Positions 1 to 8,471 of a stretch of 42,930 nucleotides of DNA are shown here, one piece after another (positions within the stretch are counted from its first letter, which is position 1; each line of letters starts with the position of its first letter). The stretch covers positions 1 through 42,930 of the forward strand of contig NZ_AFOY02000032.1 in assembly GCF_000217955.3 (NCBI RefSeq), read 5' to 3'. The notes beneath the pieces are model-generated. The model saw only the letters and a program-made list of their open reading frames with translations. It was not told the DNA's origin and did no database searches. Origin of the DNA: Pseudomonas fluorescens HK44 (GTDB lineage Bacteria; Pseudomonadota; Gammaproteobacteria; Pseudomonadales; Pseudomonadaceae). Position numbers and translations under genes: made by a program.

Positions 1-332
1 AAAAGCTGCAGAGCGGCGCAAATCGTGCTGTTGCTGTCATGGAAAGCAGTTGCAGCAAAGCACAAGCTGGTAAGCAGCAGGCTGCCAGTGCAGGCCATAT
101 GCTGGAGCAAATCAGTAATGCTGTGGCGACCATTAATGACATGAATGCCATGATTGCTTCTGCAGCTGAGGAGCAAAGCTCTGTCGCGGAGGAGATCAGC
201 CGTAACGTTACCAACGTAAGCCAGATTGCCGAAAAAACTAGCGAAGCCTCACGTCAGAATGTTGCCACCAGTACGCAATTGGCTTCTCTGGCAAGCCAAC
301 TTCAGCGTCTGATGCACATGTTCCGTCTTTAG
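1..332 (+). CDS. mcp: Methyl-accepting chemotaxis protein, C-terminal part (gene wraps round the window ends)
   Basis: Open from the first base; the frame starts with AAG at position 3 and stops with TAG at 330-332, giving 109 residues. It contains the distal cytoplasmic helix of a chemoreceptor, with the run AEEQSSVAEEI typical of the methylation helix of MCPs. It continues the gene that starts at 41600: the right end stops at ..QAMIE and this end begins KLQSGANRAV, which are adjacent in MCPs. The frame joins perfectly only if the four A bases at the two ends are counted once, giving 552 residues in total. An mcp gene is a known passenger of Tn1721/Tn1722, lying on the far side of res from tnpR, as here. 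Confidence 0.85.
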   Translation, partial: KLQSGANRAVAVMESSCSKAQAGKQQAASAGHMLEQISNAVATINDMNAMIASAAEEQSSVAEEISRNVTNVSQIAEKTSEASRQNVATSTQLASLASQLQRLMHMFRL

Positions 333-343
333 GGAAACTCTTA

Positions 344-1758
344 TATGGACGCCTCCCGGAGCTCAATAGGTAGCCATGCTGGCGCGTAGGTAGGAGCAGT
401 CTTATATCCGGCCTGTTGTGCAGGCCGAAAAACCTGCTGGCCCTGATGGAATCCGCTGACGAGGCCCTCATCTGAAAATCGAGCTGAAGGCTGTGCCCGT
501 GGCTCATATTCCCTACCAGGTTTACCCCGTCACGGTCTGACCTATTTCGCCATCACGTGCTTACCGCCTGTGCTCCTTGTGAAGTCTGTTGGTTACTGTT
601 TTCAATGCCCCGTAGGGCATGCCGTAAAGAGTTCGGCCCGATACGTAGAGCCCTTGGCCAACACGGCCCAAAGGGTTCTGGCGAGCTTGTTAGCCACTGC
701 GGCGACCGCCACGTTATAAGGCCGCCTGGTCAACAAGCGTTCAACCCACTCTGACCGGTGTCCTCTATTGAGGATCGAGCGAGCACCATGCATCAACAGC
801 GTTCGCAGATAGGTGTCTCCGCGCTTGCTCAGCCCCAGTTGCCGAACTCTGCCACCGGTGCCCGTTTGTCGAGGAACCAGTCCCAGCCAAGCCGCGAACT
901 GGCGACCAGAATGGAAGGTTGTCGCATCTCCCAGTGAGGCAACAGCGGCTGTAGCGGTCAACAAACCAATTCCGGGAATCTCTGCAATTTTCTGGCAGTC
1001 GGAGCTCTCACGCAGGCACTGTTTCAAACGCAGTTCGATTTTTCGAATTTCCTCATCCAACTGGATAATCCGAGTCCACTGATCGCGTAGGCTGTCCAAC
1101 AACATGGAAGGCACTCGATGCTCAGCATCGGCGAAGGCCTCCGGAACGGCCTTGCTCAGCTGGGTATAACCTTCTGGCAGCACGATTCCGAATTCGTAAA
1201 GCAGCCCACGTAAGCCATTGCTCTGCATGATGCGAAATTTCAGCAACTGGGAGCGGATACGGTGTAGCGAGAGGATCGCCTGCTGATCCGCCTGCTTGAT
1301 TGCCACCAGGCAAGCGCCGGGCTGCTGCACCGCTGTCCAGATGGCTTGAGCGTCAGCCGCATCGGTTTTGTTTCGCAGCACAAAGGGGCGTACTGAACGA
1401 GGGGCGAGTAGTCGTACCTCATGCCCCTGCTGTTGAAGCTGACGTGCCCACCAGTGGGCACTGCCACAGGCCTCGATTGCCACCAGGCTGGTCGGATAAT
1501 TTGCAAAGAACGCCAGCACTTCATCACGGCGCAGCTTGATACGCTCGATCCTCCCAGTGCACTGATCAACGGTGTGCAGCTGGAAAACCTTCTTGGCGAT
1601 GTCCATGCCAATTACGCTATGTTTCATGGTGGATCCTCCTGCTCAAGTGGTGTTTGTTATCCACTCTCCACTTTGGCACCTAGATGCCGGGGCAGCGAGG
1701 ATCCTCTATTGATGTAGAGGTGCTGCGGTCGGCCCGCTGCCGGGGGGAGGCGTCCATA
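344..1758 (-). mobile_element. IS110-family (IS1111 subgroup) insertion sequence
   Basis: The transposase gene at 602-1627 is flanked by a 14-bp inverted repeat: TATGGACGCCTCCC at 344-357 and its reverse complement at 1745-1758. The IS1111 subgroup is known for subterminal inverted repeats of about this size, with the real ends a few bases further out. An element of about 1.4 kb fits the family. The exact ends and target cannot be fixed by eye. It lies 12 bp after the mcp stop, inside the Tn1722-like transposon. The untranslated stretch 358-601 between the repeat and the transposase stop shows no gene. Confidence 0.75.
602..1627 (-). CDS. IS110-family transposase (DEDD, IS1111 type)
   Basis: This 341-residue DEDD transposase belongs to the IS110 family, which moves by a site-specific, Holliday-junction-resolvase-like mechanism. 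The N-terminal RuvC-like fold shows GMDIAKKVF with D9, an E at 52 in LVAIEACG, and D89/D92 in KTDAADAQAI, the expected DEDD set. The C-terminal half has the family block AAWLGLVPRQTGTGG followed by LSKRGDTYLR. Length equals the usual 320-345 residues. ATG is preceded by AGGAGG at good spacing (1630-1640 region). No frameshift was seen, so the enzyme looks intact. Confidence 0.92.
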   Translation of the reverse strand: MKHSVIGMDIAKKVFQLHTVDQCTGRIERIKLRRDEVLAFFANYPTSLVAIEACGSAHWWARQLQQQGHEVRLLAPRSVRPFVLRNKTDAADAQAIWTAVQQPGACLVAIKQADQQAILSLHRIRSQLLKFRIMQSNGLRGLLYEFGIVLPEGYTQLSKAVPEAFADAEHRVPSMLLDSLRDQWTRIIQLDEEIRKIELRLKQCLRESSDCQKIAEIPGIGLLTATAAVASLGDATTFHSGRQFAAWLGLVPRQTGTGGRVRQLGLSKRGDTYLRTLLMHGARSILNRGHRSEWVERLLTRRPYNVAVAAVANKLARTLWAVLAKGSTYRAELFTACPTGH

Positions 1759-1859
1759 CCATCTGAAAAGCCCCAGCTTCGCGGAATTGATGCGCTGTAA
1801 CCCGCTCGGCTGCTGGGCTCTTTTTCCCGAGAAAGGACTTCCTCAGGCCATCCTGAGGA
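1759..1859. other. Residual transposon DNA between two insertion sequences
   Basis: About 100 bp between the IS1111-type and IS256-type elements. No gene is seen. When both insertion sequences are removed, this stretch plus 1-343 and 3208-3250 completes a transposon of about 5.6 kb, the known size of Tn1722, so it is most simply the original right end of that transposon. Confidence 0.5.
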
Positions 1860-3207
1860 GGGTGTTTTTAACTTTGTGTAAACGGTCATTTGGCAGGAGA
1901 CTGCCAGCCTCAAGGAGTACCCATGACCGTAGTAAAACGCACCAAGCGAGCGAAGCCCGACCCTGAACTCGTTAAGCTCGCCGACAGCCTGCTGGTCAAT
2001 TACAAGAAACCGGAAGATTTGATTGGCGAAAACGGCCTGCTCAAGCCAGCTCACCAAGATGCTGGTCGAGCGTGCGCTGGAAGCCGAGATGACCGAGCAC
2101 CTGGGCATGGCAAGAGTGGATCGATCTTCAACGCCGGCGGTAATGCCCGTAACGGTCACAGCGACAAAACCCTCAAGGGCGATTTCGGCGAACTGCCGCT
2201 GGCCATCCCTCGTGACCGCCAGGCGCTGTTCGAGCCGCAGCTGGTGGCCAAGCAGCAAACCCGCTGGACGGGCTTCGACGACAAGATCATCTCGCTGTAC
2301 GCCCGCGGCCTGAGCGTACGAGAGATCCAGGGGCACCTGGAGGAGATGTACGGCACCGAGGTCTCCCCAACCCTCATCTCGACCGTCACGGACGCGGTAA
2401 GCGACGAGGTGAAGCTCTGGCAGGGCCGTCCACTCGATCCGCTGTACCCGATCCTTTATCTGGACTGCATCCACGTCAAAGTGCGCGATGCCGGCGCGGT
2501 GCGGACCAAGGCGGTGTACCTGGCTATCGGGGTCAATATGGACGGGCACAAGGAAGTGCTGGGGCTGTGGATCGCCCAAACCGAGGGTGCCAAGTTCTGG
2601 TTGCAGGTAGTCACCGAGCTGAAGAACCGTGGCGTGCAGGACATTTTTATCGCCTGCGTGGACGGCCTCAAGGGCTTCCCCGAGGCGATCGAAACGGTCT
2701 ATCCGAAAGCCTGCGTGCAGTTGTGTATCGTGCACATGGTGCGCAACAGCCTGAACTTCGTGTCCTGGAAAGCGCGCAAGGAAGTGGCCGCCGATCTGAA
2801 GCTGGTCTACACCTCGGCGACGGTCGAACTGGCCGAGCAACGGCTGACGGAGTTTGAAGAAAAGTGGGGTGGTCAGTACCAGTCAATCGGCCTGTCCTGG
2901 CGGCGTAACTGGGCACGGGTTATCCCGTTCTTCGACCATCCGGCCGAGATCCGCAAGGTGATCTACACCACCAACGCCATCGAATCGATCAACATGAGTT
3001 TGCGCAAGGTGATCAAGACCCGGGCCTCGTTCCCAACTGACGAGGCCGTGAGCAAGCTGTTTTATCTGGCGCTGAACAACATCAGCAAGAAGTGGACGAT
3101 GCCGATACGGGACTGGAAAGCGGCTCTGAATCGCTTCAGTATCCAGTTCGAAGATCGATTGATGCAGGATTAATAGAAATCCCGTTTACACATAATCCGG
3201 GACACCC
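1860..3207 (+). mobile_element. IS256-family insertion sequence
   Basis: The element is about 1.35 kb, bounded by imperfect inverted repeats that begin GGGTGT and share GTGTAAACGG about 16 bp in (1860-1885 and, inverted, 3182-3207). It contains a single mutator-type transposase. The right end stops 5 bp short of the Tn1722-like right inverted repeat at 3213. I found no convincing 8-9 bp target duplication, although CATCCT occurs on both sides. Confidence 0.8.
1923..3173 (+). CDS. IS256-family (mutator type) transposase with a compensated double frameshift
   Basis: This DDE transposase has about 416 residues, normal for IS256. ATG at 1923 follows CAAGGAG at about 1909-1915. The conserved aspartates are in YLDCIHVKVRD and IACVDGLKGFPEAI, and the glutamate in TTNAIESINMSLRK. 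Between about 2049 and 2107 the frame is shifted: an extra C in AAGCCAGCTC sends translation out of frame, and a missing C in GGGCATGGC restores it. The intended family residues (QLTKMLVERALEAEMTEHLG) are readable in the +1 frame of that interval. About 20 residues of the N-terminal DNA-binding region are therefore scrambled. The product may be inactive, or the two indels may be sequencing errors. Confidence 0.85.
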   Translation: MTVVKRTKRAKPDPELVKLADSLLVNYKKPEDLIGENGLLKPAHQDAGRACAGSRDDRAPGHGKSGSIFNAGGNARNGHSDKTLKGDFGELPLAIPRDRQALFEPQLVAKQQTRWTGFDDKIISLYARGLSVREIQGHLEEMYGTEVSPTLISTVTDAVSDEVKLWQGRPLDPLYPILYLDCIHVKVRDAGAVRTKAVYLAIGVNMDGHKEVLGLWIAQTEGAKFWLQVVTELKNRGVQDIFIACVDGLKGFPEAIETVYPKACVQLCIVHMVRNSLNFVSWKARKEVAADLKLVYTSATVELAEQRLTEFEEKWGGQYQSIGLSWRRNWARVIPFFDHPAEIRKVIYTTNAIESINMSLRKVIKTRASFPTDEAVSKLFYLALNNISKKWTMPIRDWKAALNRFSIQFEDRLMQD

Positions 3208-3212
3208 TCATC

Positions 3213-3250
3213 CTTAGCGTACGTTATTTTCCGGATTCTGCGGGCTCCCC
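3213..3250 (-). repeat. Right 38-bp terminal inverted repeat of the Tn1721/Tn1722-like transposon
   Basis: Read on the minus strand it starts GGGGAGCCCGCAGAATCC and ends CTAAG, matching the left repeat at 37798-37835 with a few differences. It is followed directly by TGCTG (3251-3255), the same five bases that precede the left repeat (37793-37797). Confidence 0.93.
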
Positions 3251-3318
3251 TGCTGGCCAAACTCGCAGGCGTGTCGCATGAGCGCATCGCAGACATGCGC
3301 CGGTCGAGAGGCGTCTAG
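3251..3318 (+). pseudogene. 3' end of the transposon-interrupted repeat-protein gene
   Basis: Starting with the TGCTG duplication, the sequence continues the frame broken at 37797: after VPNNVL it reads AKLAGVSHERIADMRRSRGV and stops at TAG 3316-3318. This completes the fifth copy of the roughly 40-residue helix-turn-helix-like repeat of the gene that begins at 37120. The continuation confirms both the transposon boundaries and the circular join. Confidence 0.85.
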
Positions 3319-3328
3319 CGGGCAGCAA

Positions 3329-3348
3329 AAAGGGGCCGAAGCCCCTTT
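3329..3348. terminator. Bidirectional rho-independent terminator after trwC
   Basis: An 8-bp stem AAAGGGGC / GCCCCTTT with a CGAA loop (TTCG on the minus strand). On the minus strand it is followed by TT and lies 6 bp beyond the trwC stop, so it ends the trwABC transcript. On the plus strand it lies just after the stop at 3318. Confidence 0.8.
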
Positions 3349-3353
3349 GCTGA

Positions 3354-6308
3354 TTACAGACCGAATGCCCTGCCCTTTTCTTTGGGCTGTTTGGTCGGCA
3401 ACTGCTGGCCTTGCTGCTGCTTCTGCGCGGCATCCTTCTGTTTGCCGGCCTGGTCGTGGCCTTTGCGCTCGAGCGCGTGCCGCTGGAGCTGCTTGATATC
3501 CAGGGCGCCGGCCTTGGCGTTCAAGCGGCTGATCGCGGCCCCCAGCTTCTGCCGGTTATCGGTGAAGATTTCCGCCGCATGCCGTGCGCGGCTGATCGCC
3601 ACGTAGTACACGTCCTTGGCGGTCGTGCGCGACTGGGTTTCTAGGTTGATGAGCACCTTGTCGCAGGTGAGGCCCTGGGCGCTGTGAACGGTCGAGGCAT
3701 AGGCCAGGCCGACGAACATAGCCGACGCGGTGTCCAGCTCGACCTGGCGGCCCTTGTCACCTTCGAGCACCACGCGGTCGCTGTGGATCTCCTTCACCAC
3801 GAATCGGTCGCCGTTGGCCAAGTCCTTTTCGGCGTCGTTTCGGGTGATTTTCACCTGATCGCCAGGGGCCAGCTCTGTTCTTTCGACGCTGTAAACCGAA
3901 AGCTTGGTGCAACGAGCTGGGGTGAATTGCAGCGTCTCGCCTTCCGGCCCGCGCACCGTGAGTTTGTTGCCGGGGCCGGTGTCGAGTACCACGTATTGCA
4001 CGCCCCGTTGCAGCCCGTTCTTGTAATCGACCTCGGGCACGACAATGCTGCCCTTGCCGTAGTATTTGCTGTGTCGGCGCTCGGCCTGGGTCGTGTCCAG
4101 GCGATTGAGCAATGGATACTCCGCGCCCTGCCCTTTCAGGCCCAGCGCCTCCCGCACGCCTTCGTTGATCTCGATCCGACTGGCGTTGGTACCGGTGATA
4201 ATCAGAGCCTGGTCACGCTCGGCCTTTGGCATCGAGGCGTATGCGTCGACAATCGCCTGGTAGCGTGCCCCGTCCTCCTTGATCTCGTGTATCTCGTTCA
4301 CCAGCGGCAGCGATTGCTTGGCCTTGCCCTCGGCGGCTAGCTTCACCGCCTCCAGCAATTGCGGGTCTTTCTGCCGCTGAATGTCGGTGAGCCTTGACGT
4401 TTCCATACCGGCTTTCATCAACTGCTCGAATGGCTTGCCGGCCTCGATGGCTTTGGTTTGTGACACGTCGCCCAGGAAGACAACGCGGGCGCCGGCAGCC
4501 TCGATGGTTTTCATGGCTTCGTGCATCTGCCGCGCAGGAATCACGCCGGCCTCGTCGATGAACACGACGGTGTTGCTGTCGATCTTCTTGTCGCGGGCCT
4601 TGAGGAACGATTGCAGCGTGCGTGCTTCCAGGCCCTCGGCCTGGAGCGCTTTCACCTGGCTACCATAGGGCGCCAGGCTGGTGACACGGTATCCGTTCGC
4701 TTCCAGCAGATCCTTGGCCGCAACAGTCATGTAGCTTTTGCCGACGCCGGCAAAGCCCTGGACGCCGATGAACTGGTTTTGTGTGCGAGCGATCCGCATC
4801 ACCGAGGCCTGCTGTTCTGCCTTCAAGCCCCGATCGGCAAGGAAGGCTTCGGCGGCTTCCTTGGAGATCCGCGGCTCAACCGTACCGCGCCCCATTCGCT
4901 CGATTTGCAGCACCTCGCGCTCGCGCTTCTGCGCGATGTGCGTGGTGAAACGGTTTTCACCCTGGCGCAGCCGTCCCGTGCGGATACCCTCATCAACGAG
5001 CCTGGCGGCCTCTGAGCGCGATTTGCCGGCGCGGACAAGGTTTGCCACCCATTCCTTGCGGCTGAGCTGTGGCGCCTCCTGGCGGGCCTTCTCGGCGGCC
5101 TTCCCCTTCTTTCCATCGGCTGGGTTCTGTGAGGCGTACAGCGGTTCCTCGCGGATCAGATGGCCAGATGCGGCTCGCCGCTCGATGCCGGCGCGCACGT
5201 CGTCAATGGTGAGGGCGCCGTACCCGTGGCGCAGCGCGGTATCCATCAGCTCCTTCTGACCGATCACCGCTTGGCGTTCGGTCAGACTCTTGATCGCGAA
5301 TTCGATCACCTGGTCGGCACGGTATTCCAGGGGCTTCTCGATCTGTGGAGTGGCTGCGCTGTTTCGCTCCCTGCCGCCCTGGGCATCGGCGCCGACGCCG
5401 GCCCACTCGCGGCTGTGGTAGTCGATACCCAAGGCCCTCGACCGCTCAAGCCACACCTGGCGCAGCTCTTCGCGGTCGATTCCACCCTGCTTTTTGTCGC
5501 GGGTGGCCAGCGCGGCCTGGTTCTTTTCGGCATACGAAGCCGTGCTGCGGTCCAAGCCTTTCGCCGCTAACGCGGCCTCGATCTGCTGGCTGCGCGAACT
5601 GAACTCGCGGATCTGCTCGTCAGAGAAATGCGCCAGGTCAAATGTACCGTTGCGCTCATAGCGCAACTGGAAACCGGCCTTTTCCAGTTCGCGGGCCAGC
5701 TCCGCCTTGTAGACGTTGCCCAGGAACATGGACGAATTGAACACGCCGTCGTTTTTCAGCGCCCGCCATTCGCCGTCGCTACGCTGGGTCATATTCAGCA
5801 CGAACGCATGGGTATGCAGGTCGGGGTCCAGGGCACGTGACGTTTCGTGTCGGAACTTGGCCACCACCAAATTGTTGGTGTTCTCGGTGCCGGTCTTCTT
5901 GTTGACCGTTATCCGGGCCTGGGACAGCCGTTCGGCTTCGCGAATGGCCGCTGCCACGGCCTTGTCGTGAGCTTCGATAATACTGGCGTCCCCGTGGACC
6001 AAGGCCTGGAGCGACACGCCTTTGGGCGCCGAAAAGGTGAGGTCGTACCCCAGCCTTTCCTTGCTGACCACTTTGCCGTCCGCTTCTTTGACGGTCCGCA
6101 TGAGCTTCGTGCTGTCGCTAATGCGGCCATCCAATAGCTCACGGAACCGGGCCTGCTCTACCTCCCCGGACAGGCCCAATGCCTCTGCGCCGGCACCTTG
6201 CCATTGCATGGCGCCGCCGTCCTTTGCGTAGTAGTCATCCGCACCGTCCGCGTAGTACGACACGACTTTGCCCAGTGACTGCCGAGAAATGGTCGTGATA
6301 TCCAGCAT
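3354..6308 (-). CDS. trwC: MOB-F conjugative relaxase-helicase, TrwC type
   Basis: TrwC nicks one strand at oriT, stays covalently bound and unwinds the plasmid during conjugation. The 984-residue length matches R388 TrwC (966). Relaxase domain, residues about 1-300: Y18/Y19 and Y26/Y27 sit where the catalytic tyrosines Y18 and Y26 of TrwC sit. The metal-binding three-histidine motif is H154...H165-T-H167 (HETSRALDPDLHTH). Helicase domain: Walker A GFAGVGKS at 518-525 and Walker B FIDEAG near 583-588, followed by later superfamily I blocks. The gene directly abuts trwB (stop at 6309-6311, start at 6308), so translation is probably coupled. The tail, rich in Q and K, is typical. Intact. Confidence 0.96.
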   Translation of the reverse strand: MLDITTISRQSLGKVVSYYADGADDYYAKDGGAMQWQGAGAEALGLSGEVEQARFRELLDGRISDSTKLMRTVKEADGKVVSKERLGYDLTFSAPKGVSLQALVHGDASIIEAHDKAVAAAIREAERLSQARITVNKKTGTENTNNLVVAKFRHETSRALDPDLHTHAFVLNMTQRSDGEWRALKNDGVFNSSMFLGNVYKAELARELEKAGFQLRYERNGTFDLAHFSDEQIREFSSRSQQIEAALAAKGLDRSTASYAEKNQAALATRDKKQGGIDREELRQVWLERSRALGIDYHSREWAGVGADAQGGRERNSAATPQIEKPLEYRADQVIEFAIKSLTERQAVIGQKELMDTALRHGYGALTIDDVRAGIERRAASGHLIREEPLYASQNPADGKKGKAAEKARQEAPQLSRKEWVANLVRAGKSRSEAARLVDEGIRTGRLRQGENRFTTHIAQKREREVLQIERMGRGTVEPRISKEAAEAFLADRGLKAEQQASVMRIARTQNQFIGVQGFAGVGKSYMTVAAKDLLEANGYRVTSLAPYGSQVKALQAEGLEARTLQSFLKARDKKIDSNTVVFIDEAGVIPARQMHEAMKTIEAAGARVVFLGDVSQTKAIEAGKPFEQLMKAGMETSRLTDIQRQKDPQLLEAVKLAAEGKAKQSLPLVNEIHEIKEDGARYQAIVDAYASMPKAERDQALIITGTNASRIEINEGVREALGLKGQGAEYPLLNRLDTTQAERRHSKYYGKGSIVVPEVDYKNGLQRGVQYVVLDTGPGNKLTVRGPEGETLQFTPARCTKLSVYSVERTELAPGDQVKITRNDAEKDLANGDRFVVKEIHSDRVVLEGDKGRQVELDTASAMFVGLAYASTVHSAQGLTCDKVLINLETQSRTTAKDVYYVAISRARHAAEIFTDNRQKLGAAISRLNAKAGALDIKQLQRHALERKGHDQAGKQKDAAQKQQQGQQLPTKQPKEKGRAFGL

Positions 6309-7847
6309 TTAGATGATCTCAAGGTTTGGGACGATGCCCGGTACCGGGTTCGTGCGAGTGAAGTTGATCGGCTCGATGGCCACCCGTGCAATCGGGATGC
6401 TACCGGGGAACGAAAGGAAGCCTTCGAGGTTGTTCAAGGCCATGATTTCCGACGACATTACGATGCGCTCGGGTTTCACATCCTCGTTCTCACTGCGAGT
6501 GCCCCAGTCACCCCAGCGCGAGCTGCGGCCTTCCTTTGTGCGCAGCACTTCATGCTCGCTCAAGGCTTTGGACATGCGTTCGGCGGTGGCCGTACCCATG
6601 CGGCCAACGGCCAGGGCGACCATCGTCCGGTGGTTGGCCAGCATGGTTTCGGCCAGTTTCTCGCCATACACGGATTCGAGCTGGGTGTAGGACTGGTAGC
6701 CCGATACCACGCAACCGCCCTTCTTCCGGCCCCGAGTCAACATGTCGCCCAAGGTGGGCAGCCGTTGCAGCGACTCCAGCTCGTCGAGGTAGGTCCAGAT
6801 GCGGCGTTTGGGGTTGGATTTCATCCCAAGGATGCTGGTGAAAATGGTATCAACCCAGCAACTAATCAATGGGCGCAGCGCTTCGCGCATGTTCTCGTCC
6901 CAGGTGATAAACAAGTTGCCGCCGTTAGGATCTTCGCACCACTGACGCAGCGAGAAGTTGCCTGGTGGCATATCAAAATGCGCAGGTAGTTTATTACTGA
7001 GGACAAAACGAACGCTGCCTGTAGCGCGTTCGTTTTCAGTGAACAACGATACGGCACGGGTGCCTTTTACGAATCCCTGGAGCGCTTCCGAACTGCACTC
7101 GTTAGTCCATCTGAATACATTCCTCATGCCAGGATTGCGCGTGGTGTTGTACAGCTTTTTGGCCACTTCTGCGAACAGCAGGCGACCATACTGGTTCCAC
7201 TCTTCCGAGTCGTTACTGTCTGATACTTGAATAATGGATTTTGCGTAGCGCTCGAAGTCGTAGTGACTACGGATCTCGTTATAGAAGTTCCAACCTTCGG
7301 TTCTGGCGTCATAGGGATTCAAGATTTTATCCCCCTTGCGATAGAAGGTGGATAGGAATTCCCCATCGGGATCAAGGATTACCATTCGATCTTTCCGCTG
7401 CATGCAGCCGTACATCATTTCGCGGAAAATCGTACTCTTACCCGTACCTGTAGCACCGCCCACTGAAAAGTGCGTCGCCTCGGCGGCAATAGGAACAGGC
7501 ACCCCGGCAATAGTTATTTGTTCCTCTTTCTCCTTTGTCAGTCGTTTAAGCTCACGCTGGGAAACAAGTTGGCTACCACGGAAATACTTATCAAAGTGAG
7601 CGCCGGCAAAAGTCGTCTTGCTCAACTTCACGATAAGCACGCACAACGCAATCGCGAGTATCAGTCCACCAACTAAAGCAACCGCAAGCGGCCACAAGGC
7701 GAACGTGTTTTTCGCCAGGTAAAACACCCTGTCGCGGGCACCTTGCTTTTCAATCCCATACAGCAGCTTTGCGGTAAAGAACCATGCGAACAGTGGCACC
7801 AGCACCAGTACGGCGAGGCAGATTTGAGATCGTTGGCGTTCGTTCAT
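6309..7847 (-). CDS. trwB: Type IV coupling protein, TrwB/VirD4 family
   Basis: TrwB is the hexameric inner-membrane ATPase that carries the relaxase-DNA complex to the secretion channel. It has 512 residues against 507 in R388 TrwB. Two N-terminal membrane helices lie at about residues 8-30 and 51-75. Walker A is GATGTGKST with K137 (K136 in TrwB), and the Walker B-like MVILDPDGE follows near residue 155. Later motifs (TYLDELESLQRLPTLGDMLTRGRKKG) are those of the VirD4/TraG group. GAGGGA precedes ATG at 7847. The start overlaps the trwA stop by one base (TGATG). Intact. Confidence 0.96.
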   Translation of the reverse strand: MNERQRSQICLAVLVLVPLFAWFFTAKLLYGIEKQGARDRVFYLAKNTFALWPLAVALVGGLILAIALCVLIVKLSKTTFAGAHFDKYFRGSQLVSQRELKRLTKEKEEQITIAGVPVPIAAEATHFSVGGATGTGKSTIFREMMYGCMQRKDRMVILDPDGEFLSTFYRKGDKILNPYDARTEGWNFYNEIRSHYDFERYAKSIIQVSDSNDSEEWNQYGRLLFAEVAKKLYNTTRNPGMRNVFRWTNECSSEALQGFVKGTRAVSLFTENERATGSVRFVLSNKLPAHFDMPPGNFSLRQWCEDPNGGNLFITWDENMREALRPLISCWVDTIFTSILGMKSNPKRRIWTYLDELESLQRLPTLGDMLTRGRKKGGCVVSGYQSYTQLESVYGEKLAETMLANHRTMVALAVGRMGTATAERMSKALSEHEVLRTKEGRSSRWGDWGTRSENEDVKPERIVMSSEIMALNNLEGFLSFPGSIPIARVAIEPINFTRTNPVPGIVPNLEII

Positions 7848-8176
7848 CAGCTATCCCTCTTTGATGAATCCCATACGTCGAAGCCCAGGCGCTCGACCTC
7901 GGCCTGGGCTTCCCTCTTAGCATCCGGTTTGGACGCGGTGCGCAGGAGCAACAGCAGCTCGATCAAGATGGCCATCGACTGACGGTCGATCCCAGCGGTC
8001 GGTTGGCCGTCACTGCCAGGCCGTTGATCGAGGCGCTGGAGGATCATTTCTAGCGTGTCCTCCTGCTCCATCTGCCGGAAAAGCTGCCGGCGTACATACT
8101 CCGAAATGTCGCCTTGGGACCGCTCTTCCAGCTCGATTTTCTGTGTTTCGGTGCATCGAAAGCTCACTGTGGGCAC
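7847..8176 (-). CDS. trwA: Relaxosome accessory and repressor protein, TrwA-like (ribbon-helix-helix)
   Basis: In R388, TrwA binds oriT, stimulates TrwC and represses the trwABC promoter. I chose the GTG at 8176, which has a perfect AAGGAGG seven bases upstream, giving 109 residues. A longer reading from 8221 has no ribosome site. The N-terminus (PTVSFRCTETQKIELEERS, then ISEYVRRQLF) has the strand-helix-helix pattern of ribbon-helix-helix proteins. The middle helix is rich in leucine (MAILIELLLLLRTA) and may oligomerise. Identity is partly from position: first gene of trwABC, next to oriT. The sequence alone is less diagnostic. Confidence 0.82.
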   Translation of the reverse strand: MPTVSFRCTETQKIELEERSQGDISEYVRRQLFRQMEQEDTLEMILQRLDQRPGSDGQPTAGIDRQSMAILIELLLLLRTASKPDAKREAQAEVERLGFDVWDSSKRDS

Positions 8177-8272
8177 GGATGGCCTCCTTGTCTGACGTGT
8201 GTAAGACACAAAATACAGCAAAATCAGGGCCTGCGCCTACTTTTGTCTTACGCAGGTATTACGCTTTTTCGC

Positions 8273-8306
8273 AAGTCGTTGAAAATGCTTTATTTTTCAA
8301 CGACTT
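8273..8306. repeat. oriT-region 13-bp perfect inverted repeat
   Basis: AAGTCGTTGAAAA at 8273-8285 and its exact reverse complement at 8294-8306, with an 8-base spacer. It lies immediately upstream of the TrwC hairpin and nic site. It is a likely binding site for the accessory protein (TrwA or an IHF-assisted complex). Confidence 0.75.
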
Positions 8307-8307
8307 A

Positions 8308-8338
8308 GCGATGCGAAGCATTGCGTATGGTGTATAGC
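8308..8338 (+). other. oriT: oriT: relaxase hairpin and nic site
   Basis: A hairpin GCGATGC-GAA-GCATTGC (8308-8324, one G-T pair) is followed by TGCGTATGGTGT, then ATAGC. R388 has the same architecture, with TGCGTATTGTCT cut before ATAGC, so the predicted nick is between 8333 and 8334 on the plus strand. The 5' end transferred first is then ATAGC and transfer proceeds toward stb. The site lies between the divergent trwA and stbA genes, as in R388. Confidence 0.88.
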
Positions 8339-8471
8339 TCGTTAAGGGAAAATACCGCTCTGCTTTTAAGGGAAAAAATAGTCGTCTGCACCCCTCGGAG
8401 GCCGCAAAAAAGCGTCCTCCTGATCCCTCACGCGCAGCGTGAGGGGCTTTCGCCGCCCAGGGGTGCCACTG

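Noticed and set aside
557..754. Small plus-strand frame near the end of the IS1111-type element
   Set aside because: Overlaps the transposase end in antisense and shows no motif or ribosome site.
1680..2840. Minus-strand frame of 386 codons over the IS256-type element
   Set aside because: Antisense to the transposase; no ribosome site.
1852..3212. CATCCT on both sides of the IS256-type element as a target duplication
   Set aside because: The copies are not placed directly against both ends and do not reach the 8-9 bp usual for the family.
7847..8221. Longer trwA start at 8221
   Set aside because: No ribosome site there, whereas GTG at 8176 has a perfect AAGGAGG at ideal distance.
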